From NCBI GenBank assembly GCA_051294375.1, contig CM119269.1:14705918-14769917 (forward strand): a DNA stretch of 64,000 bases, read 5' to 3'. Shown one piece after another: positions 38,801 to 53,652 of the stretch. The translations under genes and the position numbers were made by a program. Within the stretch, counting starts at the first letter, position 1. Every line of letters begins with the position of its first letter. The DNA is from Paraspadella gotoi (lineage: Eukaryota > Chaetognatha). The notes under the pieces are model-generated. The model was given only the letters and a program-made list of their open reading frames with translations, was not told the DNA's origin and did no database searches.

Positions 38801-41089
38801 GGAGCGCAGAAGATCAAGCGGAGGATCCGGTCGAAACGCGACTCCCCTAGATCGGGCAGGGAGGACGAGGGAGTTGAGGAAGAGGGCGAGGAAGAAGAGG
38901 GAGAGGAAGAGGAGGGTAAAGAAGAGGGATCTAGCGTGGCGGAGATGGTGAATCCATCGTCGGACGTTCTCGCTTCCGAGTTGGTCGTTTCGTCGTCGTC
39001 GTCCTCGTTCTGCGCCTCCACGGAGATCGTTCCTCGACGTTCCTCTCGGCGCCGTCGTCGTCGATCGCGACGATGGCGCCGCAATCGGGACTCGTACTTG
39101 TTCCGTTGATAGGCGATGACGCAACGCCTCAGCCACCAAAAAATGTAGCAGAAGCAGAGGGCGAAGACGAGGATCAACGCCGGGTAGAAGGCGTAATCCT
39201 CGAAGTTCATTTTTCTTCTTTCTGAAAAGAAATCACGTTGCTTTATTGATAAATTGTAAGTACTAGTATTACGTGTAAAAACATTAAAAAAAAAATTCTA
39301 TATTTTTTAACCAAGTTGCGTTTCAAGGTCACCACCAAAAAAAAATAGAAATCAAAGCTTGAAAAAAAAAAAAAACAAAGGAAAAAAAACCGTTTTCATA
39401 ATTTATTAAAACTTCATAAGTAATTGTAATTTTTTTTTGACGCAGACGAAAAAAAAAAATCAGCGAGCAGCTACGTACTAGCATTCCACGTGACGAGTTA
39501 CGGCCGGACTGTTATCGAATTTCAAGTTTTTCTAACTTTATTTCGAAAATAAAAGATCGAAACCTGTTTTTGTTCAGCCTCGTCACCGTCGGCCTTGCCG
39601 TCTTCCGTGCGACCTCTCCTAGTTTTAAAAGGGAATTTGAATTAATTTCAGGGTGTCTACTTTCCTTACTCTAGTTTAGTCAAGACAAACCTTAATCAGT
39701 TAATGAGTTTCTTTGAGAACCACTTGGTGACTTAACATAAATTTCACATTGTTAGCTTTGCTGCATACTTTTCTCCGAACGCTCAAATAAAGGCCCTTAA
39801 AGGGAAGTAAAACTTGGTCTGCACCTCGAAAGAGTTTTTGTTTTCAGAATGTGGGGGAAAAGTCGTACGAAACGTCCGAGGTCGACGACTGCAATCACAA
39901 TTAATCGCTTTTCGAAACGAAGCGAAATCACCCGTCAGGGTCCTTGAAAAAATACATAAATTGATAAATCTTCTACAAATAAAACTAGTATGAGCTAGTT
40001 TTCACCCATTTTTTAATTTAATTTTAAGAAGTCTAGCGAGGAGCAAGCGCGACAACAATTAAGACACATTATGTTCATTATGAAAACCCAACCTTGTTTG
40101 ATTTCTAGGATTTCCGCCAGTCTCCATCGCCGACGACGACGATGCCGATCGTCGTCCAACGCCCATGACCTCATCCGCCGAAGTTGTGGGCGTTCCGACG
40201 ACGTCGCCTTCCGCCGATGACCATCAGACGACGTCGGCCTCGAGAGGAATTCTCACCGCCGAACGCCCTCAGCCACTCGTTGCAGGTAGTTTTGTGATTT
40301 ATCTTCATTTTATCAAGCATTTTTCTGTTCTTCTTAAGCATCTACTAATGAAAAAAAAATATTATTTAACATTTGAATTTTCCTTCTACAGCTTTGGATC
40401 CTCGCCTTCCCCTTTCCCTGAGCCAACAACCTCTCTCCTTCTCCTCGTCGGTGGCTGATTCTCTTAGACGCCCTGCTTCCGGTGCTCACCTCGCCACAGA
40501 GCCTGTGCCCCGTTCCTCCTCTTCAGGAACGCCTTCTCAACAAAGCCTCGGCTACGCCTTCCCTCAACCACTTTTGGCGCCTCCGCCGCAGCCTTCGTTG
40601 ACTTGCTCCGCTTCGCTCCTGTCGGGAACCGCTGCTCCGCCCTCGTCTCTTCACCCTCATCCATATCTCGCACCGGCGCCTCATCCACCTTATGCGCTGA
40701 TGGCACCATCGGGCGCCGTCACGGCCGCGCCATTGCAGAACCCCTCCTTGTTCAACCTAGCGGCGTCGCCCAATCCCGGTTTCGCCTCGTCCTTCGTCTA
40801 TCCACACATTTATCCCTCTTCGACTCAGTCTTTGTCGGCGGCGAATCGAGTGGGCGTGGAAAGCACGGCTGACGACGTCGCCTCCTCCCCGGCGTCGTCC
40901 GGCGGCGGCGCCGGAAACTCGCGTCGCCCGCGAGACGCGGACGACGAAGCAAGCAACGCTGTTGCGGAGGGTGAAAGGCCAGAACCGAGAAGCAATCAGG
41001 AGGCTTCAAGCAAAAAGCCGGGCGTCGATTCGTCGGATTCGAATCAACGAAGTCAGACGGAAAGTTCGCACGTCTGGCGACCTTATTAA
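32271..41089 (+). CDS. RUNX: RUNX-family transcription factor, C-terminal exons
   Basis: Four exons, joined by phase-1 introns, encode the last 411 residues: 32271-32474, 36312-36470, 40109-40285 and 40392-41089 (TAA). Acceptors (CAG, CAG, TAG, CAG) and donors (GTGAGT, GTGAGT, GTAGTT) are canonical. The protein ends VWRPY, the Groucho/TLE-binding pentapeptide specific to RUNX proteins. AFAELEHLRH in the first exon resembles the SERLSELEQLRR segment that follows the Runt domain in known RUNX proteins. The rest is Pro/Ser/Ala-rich, as RUNX transactivation regions are. RUNX proteins bind DNA with CBF-beta and direct cell-fate genes. The Runt domain should lie 5' of 32271 but was not found, so this entry is partial. 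A minus-strand gene is nested in the 36.5-40.1 kb intron. An AATAAA lies at 41385. Confidence 0.82.
33386..33535. repeat. Imperfect ATTA/ATTG low-complexity array
   Basis: Reiterated TTAATTAATTGATTGA-type tetranucleotide words fill about 150 bp of the first visible RUNX intron. A short GACGAC tract lies just before it. Confidence 0.8.
33978..34020 (-). ncRNA. Type I hammerhead ribozyme motif, intact core
   Basis: Read on the minus strand, CTGATGA occupies 34017-34011. Stem II is GGCT paired with AGCC, enclosing an 11-nt loop. GAAAC occupies 33990-33986. ACATGT forms the short stem III, and the canonical GTC cleavage triplet ends at 33981. Stem I begins with TTG/CAA. The opposite arm of the hairpin repeats the GAAACATGTCC part on the plus strand (34027-34038) but has no CTGATGA in the right place. 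Only this copy has both an intact core and a GTC cleavage site. Confidence 0.72.
34223..34253. repeat. GC-rich 13-bp stem-loop
   Basis: AGTCGGGATCTGCT pairs with AGCAGATCCGACT around a GATA loop, with one bulged G. It lies about 140 bp beyond the hammerhead hairpin and may be the structured end of the same element. Confidence 0.7.
35753..35825. repeat. (TC)n microsatellite in RUNX intron
   Basis: A perfect TC array of about 73 bp within the intron between the exons ending at 32474 and starting at 36312. Confidence 0.94.
37460..37870. mobile_element. Degraded hairpin MITE
   Basis: The halves on either side of about 37650 are inverted repeats. GTAGTAATATCCTTATAAAAT at 37488 onward matches the complement of ATTTTATAAGGATATTACTAC at 37822-37843. 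Both ends carry AACAG(T/A)ATAG. The inner part resembles the MITE at 14160-14766. It lies in the RUNX intron just downstream of the nested minus-strand gene. Confidence 0.6.
37985..39210 (-). CDS. Single-pass membrane protein with PPxY motifs
   Basis: Three exons are read on the minus strand: 39210-38724, 38634-38542 and 38349-37985 (stop). Phase-1 introns and canonical GT-AG sites give 314 residues. Residues about 8-28 form one hydrophobic helix (LILVFALCFCYIFWWL) near the N terminus. After it come an Arg-rich juxtamembrane stretch and a Ser/Glu/Asp-rich region. The PY motifs LPPSYEDT (exon 2) and LPPPYAAT (exon 3) follow, with LPPYP between them. This layout of a short outside end, one helix and a cytoplasmic tail with PPxY motifs is that of adaptors which recruit NEDD4-type ubiquitin ligases through their WW domains, such as WBP1L or PMEPA1. 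I cannot assign a specific orthologue. The gene lies entirely inside a RUNX intron on the opposite strand. Confidence 0.75.
38446..38508. repeat. (GAAA)n microsatellite inside an intron
   Basis: A GAAA tetranucleotide run with interruptions. It fills much of the second intron of the nested minus-strand gene. Confidence 0.85.
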
Positions 41090-41384
41090 GATCGCCGAAT
41101 AAGGTCGGAGAAAACCCGAGTGGATCTTTAAAATTGACGCACAGGATTAGAGATCGGAAAATGAGCACATCACTGATCACAGATCACTGCATAATCACCA
41201 GTACAAATCACCGTGAAGATCTACTTTCAATTCCTTTCACAGCGGCAATAACCTCTTCGCACGAGTGGTTTAAAAATGTCAGGACTCATCGTTTCGTTCA
41301 GTGCCATCGTTCGTGAAGTGATATATTGTTTTTATAAATTGGTCCTATTTACAAGTGTTATTTTTTATTTACTAATAGAGTTCT

Positions 41385-41390
41385 AATAAA
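41385..41390 (+). terminator. RUNX polyadenylation signal
   Basis: A canonical AATAAA about 295 bp after the RUNX stop codon. It is the first strong signal that I see downstream. Confidence 0.55.
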
Positions 41391-41904
41391 ACCATCGCAT
41401 TTGTGTTACAACTCAAAAGCGTTCAATTACGTGTATAATATTTCAATGCAATTTCTCGTTTTATAAAATGCTAATCTTAAAACATACTTTTCTCCTTCTA
41501 ATTAAATCTGACTTAAAACGTTTATTTTTCTTTAAAAACCGGTTTATTACTGGTTTAACGAATTCGCACTTTTCCTTCATAACCACCAACTGATTCAATA
41601 AACAGTCCCGGCATGCATCACGAATAATCTTTCATGTCTCTGTTACTATTTATGACTTGTACCTCATCAATTTCCATGACCTACCGATTCTTATAAACCG
41701 AACTGTTTAACCCGAAATAAAAGATGTAGACTTTTACAGCAGCATTTCAATTCTTCAAAAATTATTTTAGTTCAGACTGCATAGCAGTTTATGTGATATT
41801 GAATCAGCTTATAATGAAATATCTGTTTACCAATCATCTGATAATTTCAGTATACATAACATCAACATGAACATTCAGTCATTCACCATATAATATCACC
41901 ATAG

Positions 41905-41985
41905 CCTGTCCAAAGTCAGGGGCAAGGTAGCTTATTTATAGAATAAATGGATATATTTTTATTGGTTTTACCAATTTCATATTCG
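41905..41985 (+). repeat. Dispersed repeat copy
   Basis: AGCCTGTCCAAAGTCAGGGGC is followed by TAGCTTATTTAT and TTTTTATTGGTTTTACCAATTT. A shorter relative, AGCTTGTCCAAAGTCGGGTAA, follows at 42150-42195. Confidence 0.75.
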
Positions 41986-42764
41986 TCAGCTCCTTGTATT
42001 TTGATGAATACAATATAGTATTCCCCATTTTAATACTTTTTTGTTGGAACTTTATTGGAACTTTATACCACTTTATTGAGAGCTAAGCAAGGTACTCTTG
42101 GAATTAATAAAATAAAATACAATGTAGACTCAGAATCTTAATTGAAAGCTTGTCCAAAGTCGGGTAAGATAGCTTATTTATTTCATTAATGAAGAATATT
42201 TTTTTACGTGACAAAAGTAATAATTAATAAACAAAAAGTACAACTTTTTCATCTGATTTTTGTTTAGACGAAGCTGATCAAACGCAAGTATTTTAACAGA
42301 AAAAATAGTCTAATGGACTATAAAATGAAAAACAGTAAATAAATAAAGTAATATTAATCATTACCAACAGCTATCACATTTTTACGAACTTTCAAGTTAA
42401 ATATTCTTAAAAATTTTTTTTTCTGGAAATACCATTGCGCTTTTTTTTTTAATTAAATTTTGAAACTACCTTTCATGCCCTCAAACGGATACTGTTGTCA
42501 ATGCAAACAAGTAGAACATCATACAGAAACATACTGAAAAAGAATAAAACTTACATAGTTAAGGCTTCTCTAAACTAAAGTTTATTCAAATAATTCCAAA
42601 TTGTCATACAAAATTTTTTACCGTCTGATTCTTGTCATTGCCTAATAAAAAGCTAACTTTTATTTTTTAAATGGAAATTTAAATCGAACTTTATGGTTTT
42701 TTAACTTTACAAATGTCAATGACTCGAATATTTTTATTCTTGTTGTTTTTTCTCTTTTCCTTAA

Positions 42765-42798
<34 letters not shown>

Positions 42799-42839
42799 GT
42801 TTTAACTTTCTTTTAATCCAAAGTTTCATTTTGTTTTTA

Positions 42840-44165
42840 TAAACTTTAAAGTTTACTATTCGACGACCGCAACCAACCTTAGGTACCACCGGTCGGTGGT
42901 TTGCTAATCCATTTAATTTTGTTTTCCCTCTCGCGTCGAGTCTCCGTTTGCGCAATAATATACACTTTTTGGCGCAGTAATATAAATTTCTTAATTTTAT
43001 AATTAATAATAATTGTTTTAAATTTATTTTAATTGCTATTTTTATGTTTGAGGTAGAAAATGAATTGTTTGTTTACGTACAACAACAATTTCGGACAACA
43101 TAACTTACATTGTAAGCAAAAACGAATTGATTTGTGAAACTAATAGTTTCACAGACTCGCTCTCTCTTCAAACTTCAAAGTTTGTGAAAATATTTGAAAT
43201 TTTGTTTAACAAATCAATTCGTTTTTGCGCTGATGAAGGTAACATTTATCATAAATTTTATGATTCTTAAAAAAACTCGTTGTACATAAACAAACAATTC
43301 ATTTTCTACCTCAAACAAATAACGCAACAAAATAAAAGGAAAAATGTTATATTTTTTAAACGGTGAGCAATTGGGTTAGGGGTGATTAGGTATTAAGGGT
43401 AGTTAGGGTAAAAGGAGGTTTCTAAATAAAATTTGTAATATAAATTTTTTTTTTACCGTTACCATGGTCCTTTTTTTATTTTTCCGTAACGAGATTTCTA
43501 TACGTCGCTCAAATTCAAATTCAAATTTTAATGGGAACAGTATTAAACTAATCCATTATTGCTATTAATTATTGTATTAAAATATTTTTTTGCAAAAATG
43601 TCCCGAACCATGAGTAATTCGCTAATTAATATTATTATATTGCTATTTAATGTCAAAAATTTTTTTTGGATATTTTAAGTTTTTTTAATTGATTCTGATA
43701 GAGCTTAAAAAGTTAAGCAAAAAATATAATTACAACTTTTTAAAATTTTGCTGTTTTATTACTAAAAATTAATAAAAACTGCTAAAATCATCGGATGATG
43801 ATGATGATGATGATTTTTTTAAGTTTTTCCCAATTTTGACCCACTAATCAACAAAATATTGAAAAAAGAATTATACTTTGTGTAGACAACTTTTTATAAG
43901 CTATCTGAATCTGCTTTTAAAAATACAAAATTTAAAAAAAAATTTTTGACATTTCCAATCTATAAATAAATATTAAAAAATTAATTACTAATGCTTCTAG
44001 CCATTTTAGAAAATTTTGGTCCATTGAAAGTTTTCTCAGAAATGTATGAAGTTTCATTTGGAAAGGTTCCCAAATCAAACTTCTGACCCACCCCATTGAC
44101 AAAGTTTGGCTCTATCATAAGAAGAGAAAAACAAATAACCGACCGCAAAATCCCGGTCGGCGAAT
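42840..44165 (-). mobile_element. TIR element copy A with nested MITE
   Basis: This is the reverse complement of much of the element at 48.29-49.45 kb. Shared landmarks are CGACCGCAACCAACCTTAGG (42862), TCGCGTCGAGTCTCC (42932), GAGGTAGAAAATGAATTGTT (43050), and the end motif GACCGCAAAATCCCGGTCGG (44141). Relative to the other copy, about 600 bp is inserted between roughly 43507 and 44112. That insert is itself a hairpin centred near 43795. No transposase frame was found. Confidence 0.65.
43540..44090. mobile_element. Hairpin MITE nested in TIR element
   Basis: The arms, on either side of the ATGATGATGATGATG tract at about 43797-43814, are diverged inverted repeats. For example, TTTAATGTCAAAAATTTTT at 43646 matches the complement of AAATTTTTGACATTTCC at 43940. 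GGGAACAGTATTA near the left end matches the terminal motif of the hairpin at 37460-37870. Its length of about 600 bp is close to that of the intact hAT-like MITE at 14160-14766. Confidence 0.55.
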
Positions 44166-44558
44166 GTAAAATTAATTAATAAGCCATTTATTTTTCATTT
44201 TTATTTTTGTGCGAACTAAAATACGTTCTGTTTAAGTAGCAATCTCAATCTGAATCTTTCCTATTTTCGATAATTTAAAATAAAAATTTCGTTAAAAGTT
44301 TAAAAAAATTTAAAATATTTAAAAAAATGATATAGTATATGTATGAAGTAATGTGAATACTGCATAGTTTACTCTCGTAACTTTATTTCACGTTAAAAAA
44401 TATAAAAATACCTGCAATTTTTATGAATTTCAATGATGTTAAACTGCTCTAAAACTAGATTTAAAACTCAATCTACTGCAAATAATAGATTTTAACGGAT
44501 TGTCATAATTTAAAATTAAACGTCAAATAATTATAAGTTTTTAGCGTCGTCACCCAGT

Positions 44559-44693
44559 CCAATCACGTTTGAGGCGTTCAGTAAAATGAATCCAATAGGA
44601 AAGAGATAAGAAGAAAACGTTAGCCAATCAGAGACGGAGGTTTTGAATCGCAACGGTCTTCCGAGGAACGACAAGGAATATTTGAATTTTGAA
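44559..44693 (+). promoter_or_regulatory. PLK1 promoter: three CCAAT boxes plus CHR-like sites
   Basis: CCAAT pentamers start at 44559, 44592 and 44624, spaced 33 and 32 bp apart. TTTGAA elements follow at 44642, 44681 and 44688, and TTTGAG lies at 44568. In vertebrates, G2/M genes such as CDC25C, cyclin B and PLK1 are driven by NF-Y on CCAAT boxes about 31-33 bp apart together with a CHR (TTTGAA or TTTAAA) bound by DREAM/MuvB. The site lies 340-475 bp before the PLK1 ATG. A splice-acceptor-like TTCTCTTTCATAG just before the ATG implies a 5'-UTR intron, so the start site is probably close to this cluster. Confidence 0.6.
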
Positions 44694-45032
44694 GGAATAT
44701 TGGGGAACGGTCGAGATGAAAACTGCATGGCTTGGGAATGATGCCGCATGAAAAACATGACTTTTGCGCTTTCTTCGTGGAATTTTCTTCCAATCGATTG
44801 CCACAGTTCCCTTGGCGACTTACGATGACGTCAAGAAATTCGTTTCTTTTTCGAAAATTTCCGAGCTCTGCTTTTTTCATCGATTTTTTTAGAACTTTGT
44901 GCCGCAAAGTCTTTGCCAAAGAAACCAGATTTAAAAAAAAAATATATACAACTAGATTATTTTAAATTTTACTATTACAAATTTACGCTATAATGAAATT
45001 AAAATTAATTCTCTTTCATAGAAGCAAAAAAG

Positions 45033-49771
<4,739 letters not shown>

Positions 49772-49775
49772 TCGA

Positions 49776-49781
49776 AATAAA
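49776..49781 (+). terminator. PLK1 polyadenylation signal
   Basis: AATAAA starts 4 bases after the PLK1 stop codon, with another at 49932-49937. The second leaves a more usual 3'-UTR length. The convergent ALYREF gene ends at 50228. Confidence 0.5.
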
Positions 49782-50227
49782 AAATCCTCGATTTCTCTGT
49801 CGGATTAAATTGTAAATAGTGGTATGAGTGTTAATTAATATGCTGATTTTTCTACGAAAGTTCTATCTTGACTAAAAATACTATTACGGTCTTTATGAAC
49901 GCTTTCTATTGCTTGGCTGATTTGTAATTTCAATAAAAAAAACCTATTTAAATTTTAGTTTTTTCTTACTCGTTCATACTGGAAAATGTGACAGTGAACA
50001 AATATTCATTAATCATTATGAAATATTTACAACATGAGACCGAAATGAACAGAGAAGTTAAGACAAGAACGAACCAAAGTAGGAAATGTTTTCTCTGTCT
50101 CATTATTATAATTAAAAAGCTGGGAATCTGGAATATCGTCAGTGGGGAAAAACAAATTAAAACGAAACGTTTTACGGTTAATGAGTTGATGTATAATGTA
50201 CACAAACGGGCCATATGACCAGAATTT

Positions 50228-51679
50228 TCAGTCGAAGTCCATTTTGCTGTTGTACGCATCGAGTTCTTTATCTAGTTCCTCTAATGTTGCCTGAGGCCTT
50301 CCTCGGCCACGGCCGCCGCGTCCCCGGCCGCCGCGACCGCCGCGTCCGCCCCGACCAGGTTGGCCACTGCCTTTGGCGTTGCCCCTTTGTCCAGCACCTC
50401 CTCGACCGGATCCGCGCGAACCGCCACGGGCTCCTCGAGCGGCACTGGCGCCGCGTTTTGTGCCTCGCAGTTGCCGCTCGCGATTTCCGCCGAATCCACC
50501 TTGAATTGCAGCTGGAGCCTTTCGCGGACCGTCGATCTAAATAAATAATATTTATAATAGTTCTTTAAAAAACATATAAAAAAAACATTTGGTAGTTGGT
50601 TACTAGCTATTGGATTGTCGTACATATACCGTACTGACGGTACTATAGTTACATGGCCCCAAGTCGATAAGCGAAACGAATCCGAAAATCACAAAGCGTA
50701 TTCAATGGGCCTCTGGCTCACCAAAATCAGTATCTGCTCTACTTGTACCAGTGAGGTAGCCATTTGAATTTCCATTGGCCTTCCGTCAAGAGGGACGCCG
50801 TTGTACTGTTTAATAGCCTTCTTAGCGTCCGCCATTACGTTGAAGATGACGTCGGCAGTGCCGAGCGAACGGCCGGATCGATCGTAGTGGACCGCAGATC
50901 GTTGAAGGGTTCCGAACTCGGAGAAGAGCTCCTGTGACAAGCAAATCGGTACACAATAGTGAAAGTGGCCTTCGATACCTACTCTAAGGAGAAATTCCCT
51001 TTCCGATTTCTCTTTCTGATTTCCTTTCCGATTTTTCTTAGTTGACAATTGCCGAGGGGATTTTTAGAATAGGAAATCTACTTATAGGAATTTTACTTAT
51101 TTTACTAATGATATCAATTAAGCGTACCTGAATATCTGAGTCAGAAACGCCGAAGTCCAGATTGGAAACGATGAGTTTCACTCCATCTCCCGGCCGTTTG
51201 GCCGGCGTCGAGAGTGTGAACATGCGATTGTCCCAGACGTCTAGAACATTTCTCGGGCGCCTGAAAGTCGAAGCGCCTCTCTGTTGACGCTGCTGGGGCT
51301 GTTGCTGCAAAATTGGAAAAGAAAAAAGTTAAAAAGTTCGGGGGAATTCTCAACCTTCCTTGTTCGGACCCACCTGTCTGGCTCCTCTTCCTTGTCTACG
51401 CGCGGCGACGCCGCCTCCCCTAGTCCGTCTCAGCGCCGCAGTTGCTCGGGCGACGCTCTGACGAGCCAGGTTGGCGCTGCGCTTGGCACCACGAGCTCTT
51501 CCTCTGCCTCGGGAGGTGCCTCGACCCCTTCCTCCTCTTTGGGAGGCTGTCGCGCCGCCACGATTCGCTCCCCGTCCACTTCCGCCGCCTCGAGCGCCGC
51601 CTCGAGCGCCACGGACGCCGCGCGTCTTCTTGGACTTCTTAATGATATCTTCGAGACTCTGGTCGATGAAGTCGCCCAT
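50228..51679 (-). CDS. ALYREF: ALYREF, mRNA export adaptor of the TREX complex
   Basis: Four phase-0 exons on the minus strand: 51679-51374, 51304-51128, 50931-50743 and 50536-50228. They give 326 residues (human about 257). The N terminus [18 protein letters not shown] is the N-terminal UAP56-binding motif and fixes the start. An RG/GRG-rich region follows. The RRM runs from about residue 144 to 224, with [42 protein letters not shown] and [17 protein letters not shown] second RGG-rich region ends with the C-terminal UAP56-binding motif [24 protein letters not shown] couples splicing and capping to nuclear mRNA export through UAP56/DDX39B and NXF1. An inserted Gln-rich piece before the RRM and long RG segments explain the extra length. 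It is convergent with PLK1 and divergent from GAB. Confidence 0.93.
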
Positions 51680-53652
51680 GTTTCGTTTATTTCTCGAACA
51701 ATCGATGAGGAGCAAACAGCAATTTTTTTTCTTTCTCTCAAATTATCGACTGGTCTTTTTTTCGTCGCTGCCGTGAGAGAATTCCGGGGCGAAATTTCTT
51801 TAACCTGGAGGTAAAGAAAGGATTTTGTGGCGGCCAACTCTTCCTGCTCCCTGGACGAGCTGCTCGATCCTGCGTCGTCGAGGAAGGCGTGTCGGGTGCG
51901 AAAAAATAAAAGAAAAAAGCTCGGCCTCGAAGCAGCTCGTCGACGAACCGTTGGAAGGAAGCAGAAGTTGACCATAAAAGGATTAGGACGGATTAAACTG
52001 GATGAAACGCCACTTAATTTTCGAGGGGAATATGGCAATGACTTTTTTTCAAGGCACGTCAGCTGCTCGATTGGCTTTGGCAAAGAGCGAATGTTGTTTC
52101 GATTGTGCCGAGAATAAAAAAAAACATTTGCGCGACGAATCGCGGAACACAATGGATTTTTTTTTTTGGTTAACTGGTCAAACGACAGCCTAAAAAGAAA
52201 CAACCGAGATTCGGAAAGAAGACAATTGTGACTTCAGAAAAAGAAGCCAGCTAAATCGGTTTCTTCTTTCTCCGTTTCGGAAGAATGAGAGAGCTCGATC
52301 CTCGCCAGGTTCTTTCGCTTTTCGATCGTTGCGAGCGAGAGATGTAAACTTGGCGGGTGCCTGGTAGAGTTTTTCCTTCAGACGAGAGAAGCCCACACTT
52401 TCTTGCGTTAAAAGTGATCTTCTGACCCGAGATTGCCAAAAAAAAATCACTCGTCAAGGAAATGTTTGTATGATAAAGAAAACTGGGGCGAGCACTACCC
52501 AGCACTCGAACTTTAGAATTGAAATTGATTGGCGGCATTGTTCTCCCACAAAATTCTTTTAAAGTTTAGTGAGCGCAAAGATTTTATGTAATTACGAGGT
52601 GGGCGTAAGCGTCGTAGAGGAATCACGGATGCGCGTTGGTTTACACCAAAAATACAACACATTTAACTAGTTTTTTATATTTTAATTTCGTTGGACGTTA
52701 CCTGTAATAAAAAAATACAAAAAATAATGAGACATAACAGAATAAAAAACAGATCATAACTACGAGACAAAGCGAAAGAAGGATTGCAAAATGTCTGTCA
52801 GGAATTTCGTGCGTTCATGAAACTCGAGACAAGCAAATGAATGCGAGCGCCAATAAGATTCAGCGGGCCAAAGAAAAATTGTTCAATGAAACAAAAGACA
52901 CGCTGATGCCGACCGGTCCACTCCTCACAATTAATGATTTGTCATGATTTTACAACTCATCGCCGTACTTACGAAAATAACACACATCCATGAAAGCTAT
53001 TTTCTACGAAACGACGCTGATCTAATTAAGAGAAAACCTCAGTTAATTTTTTAAAAATTATTAAAAATAAGATGAGAACATTCGCGAAAAATAGGTACTA
53101 AAGATTTAAAAGAAATAAATATAAATTTACGCTCCCCGGCAGGGGTTTCGAGAATATTTTTGACAGATACTGACCTCTCCTAAACAGAAACTAATTAATA
53201 AAATACTCCACCAGAGGTAATATAGAGGCGTCTACAGACGGAGACATGAAGAGGAGGGGAACGAGGCCTATAATAGTAAGGAGGATGAGAGGGCAAAGAG
53301 AAAAAGAGAAGAAAACAGCTCCCAAGTTTGGGAAGGAAGAGGGAGCGAACTCGGGCCAAGGGAAGAGAGACCAGGATGATTCACAGTTGCTTTTTCTTTT
53401 CTTTTTTTTCTTTTTGAGGGTTTTGTCACGAAACGCCAGTTTAATCTTTCTCTTCCCTTTTCTTCGGCTCAGTTTTTCACGACCCTCGCGCGTCTTCGCG
53501 GGCGATAATTAGTTGGCCAAATAATGGTCTCATCGAAACAGTTTTCGGGTTCGGCCGAGGAGACGGACGTTGAATAACGAACGAGATTCGGAAAAAGAAT
53601 AAAAAGAATTAGTGCCTACTTTGAATTCTAAAATCGACGAGAATTAAAAAAG
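51680..53652. promoter_or_regulatory. Divergent intergenic region between ALYREF and GAB
   Basis: About 2 kb separates the two start codons, which face away from each other, so it should hold both promoters. I see no TATA-like element that I would defend. Open frames across it have no recognisable domain. Confidence 0.4.

Larger units (their letters stand above)
41391..44520. other. Repeat-filled gap between RUNX and PLK1
   Basis: No gene is supported. It contains two dispersed-repeat copies (41905-41985 and 42150-42195), a 32-base A run (42766-42797), and a TIR element copy (about 42840-44165) interrupted by a hairpin MITE. The rest is AT-rich. Confidence 0.65.

Noticed and set aside
40464-41180. 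Minus-strand frames across the RUNX last exon
   Set aside because: These are shadows of the plus-strand RUNX exon. The plus frame has correct splice phases and the VWRPY end.
43235-43280. CTGATGAAGGTAACAT in TIR copy A as a hammerhead
   Set aside because: The GAAA box and stem II are missing at this site. Only comparison with copy B shows that it descends from one.
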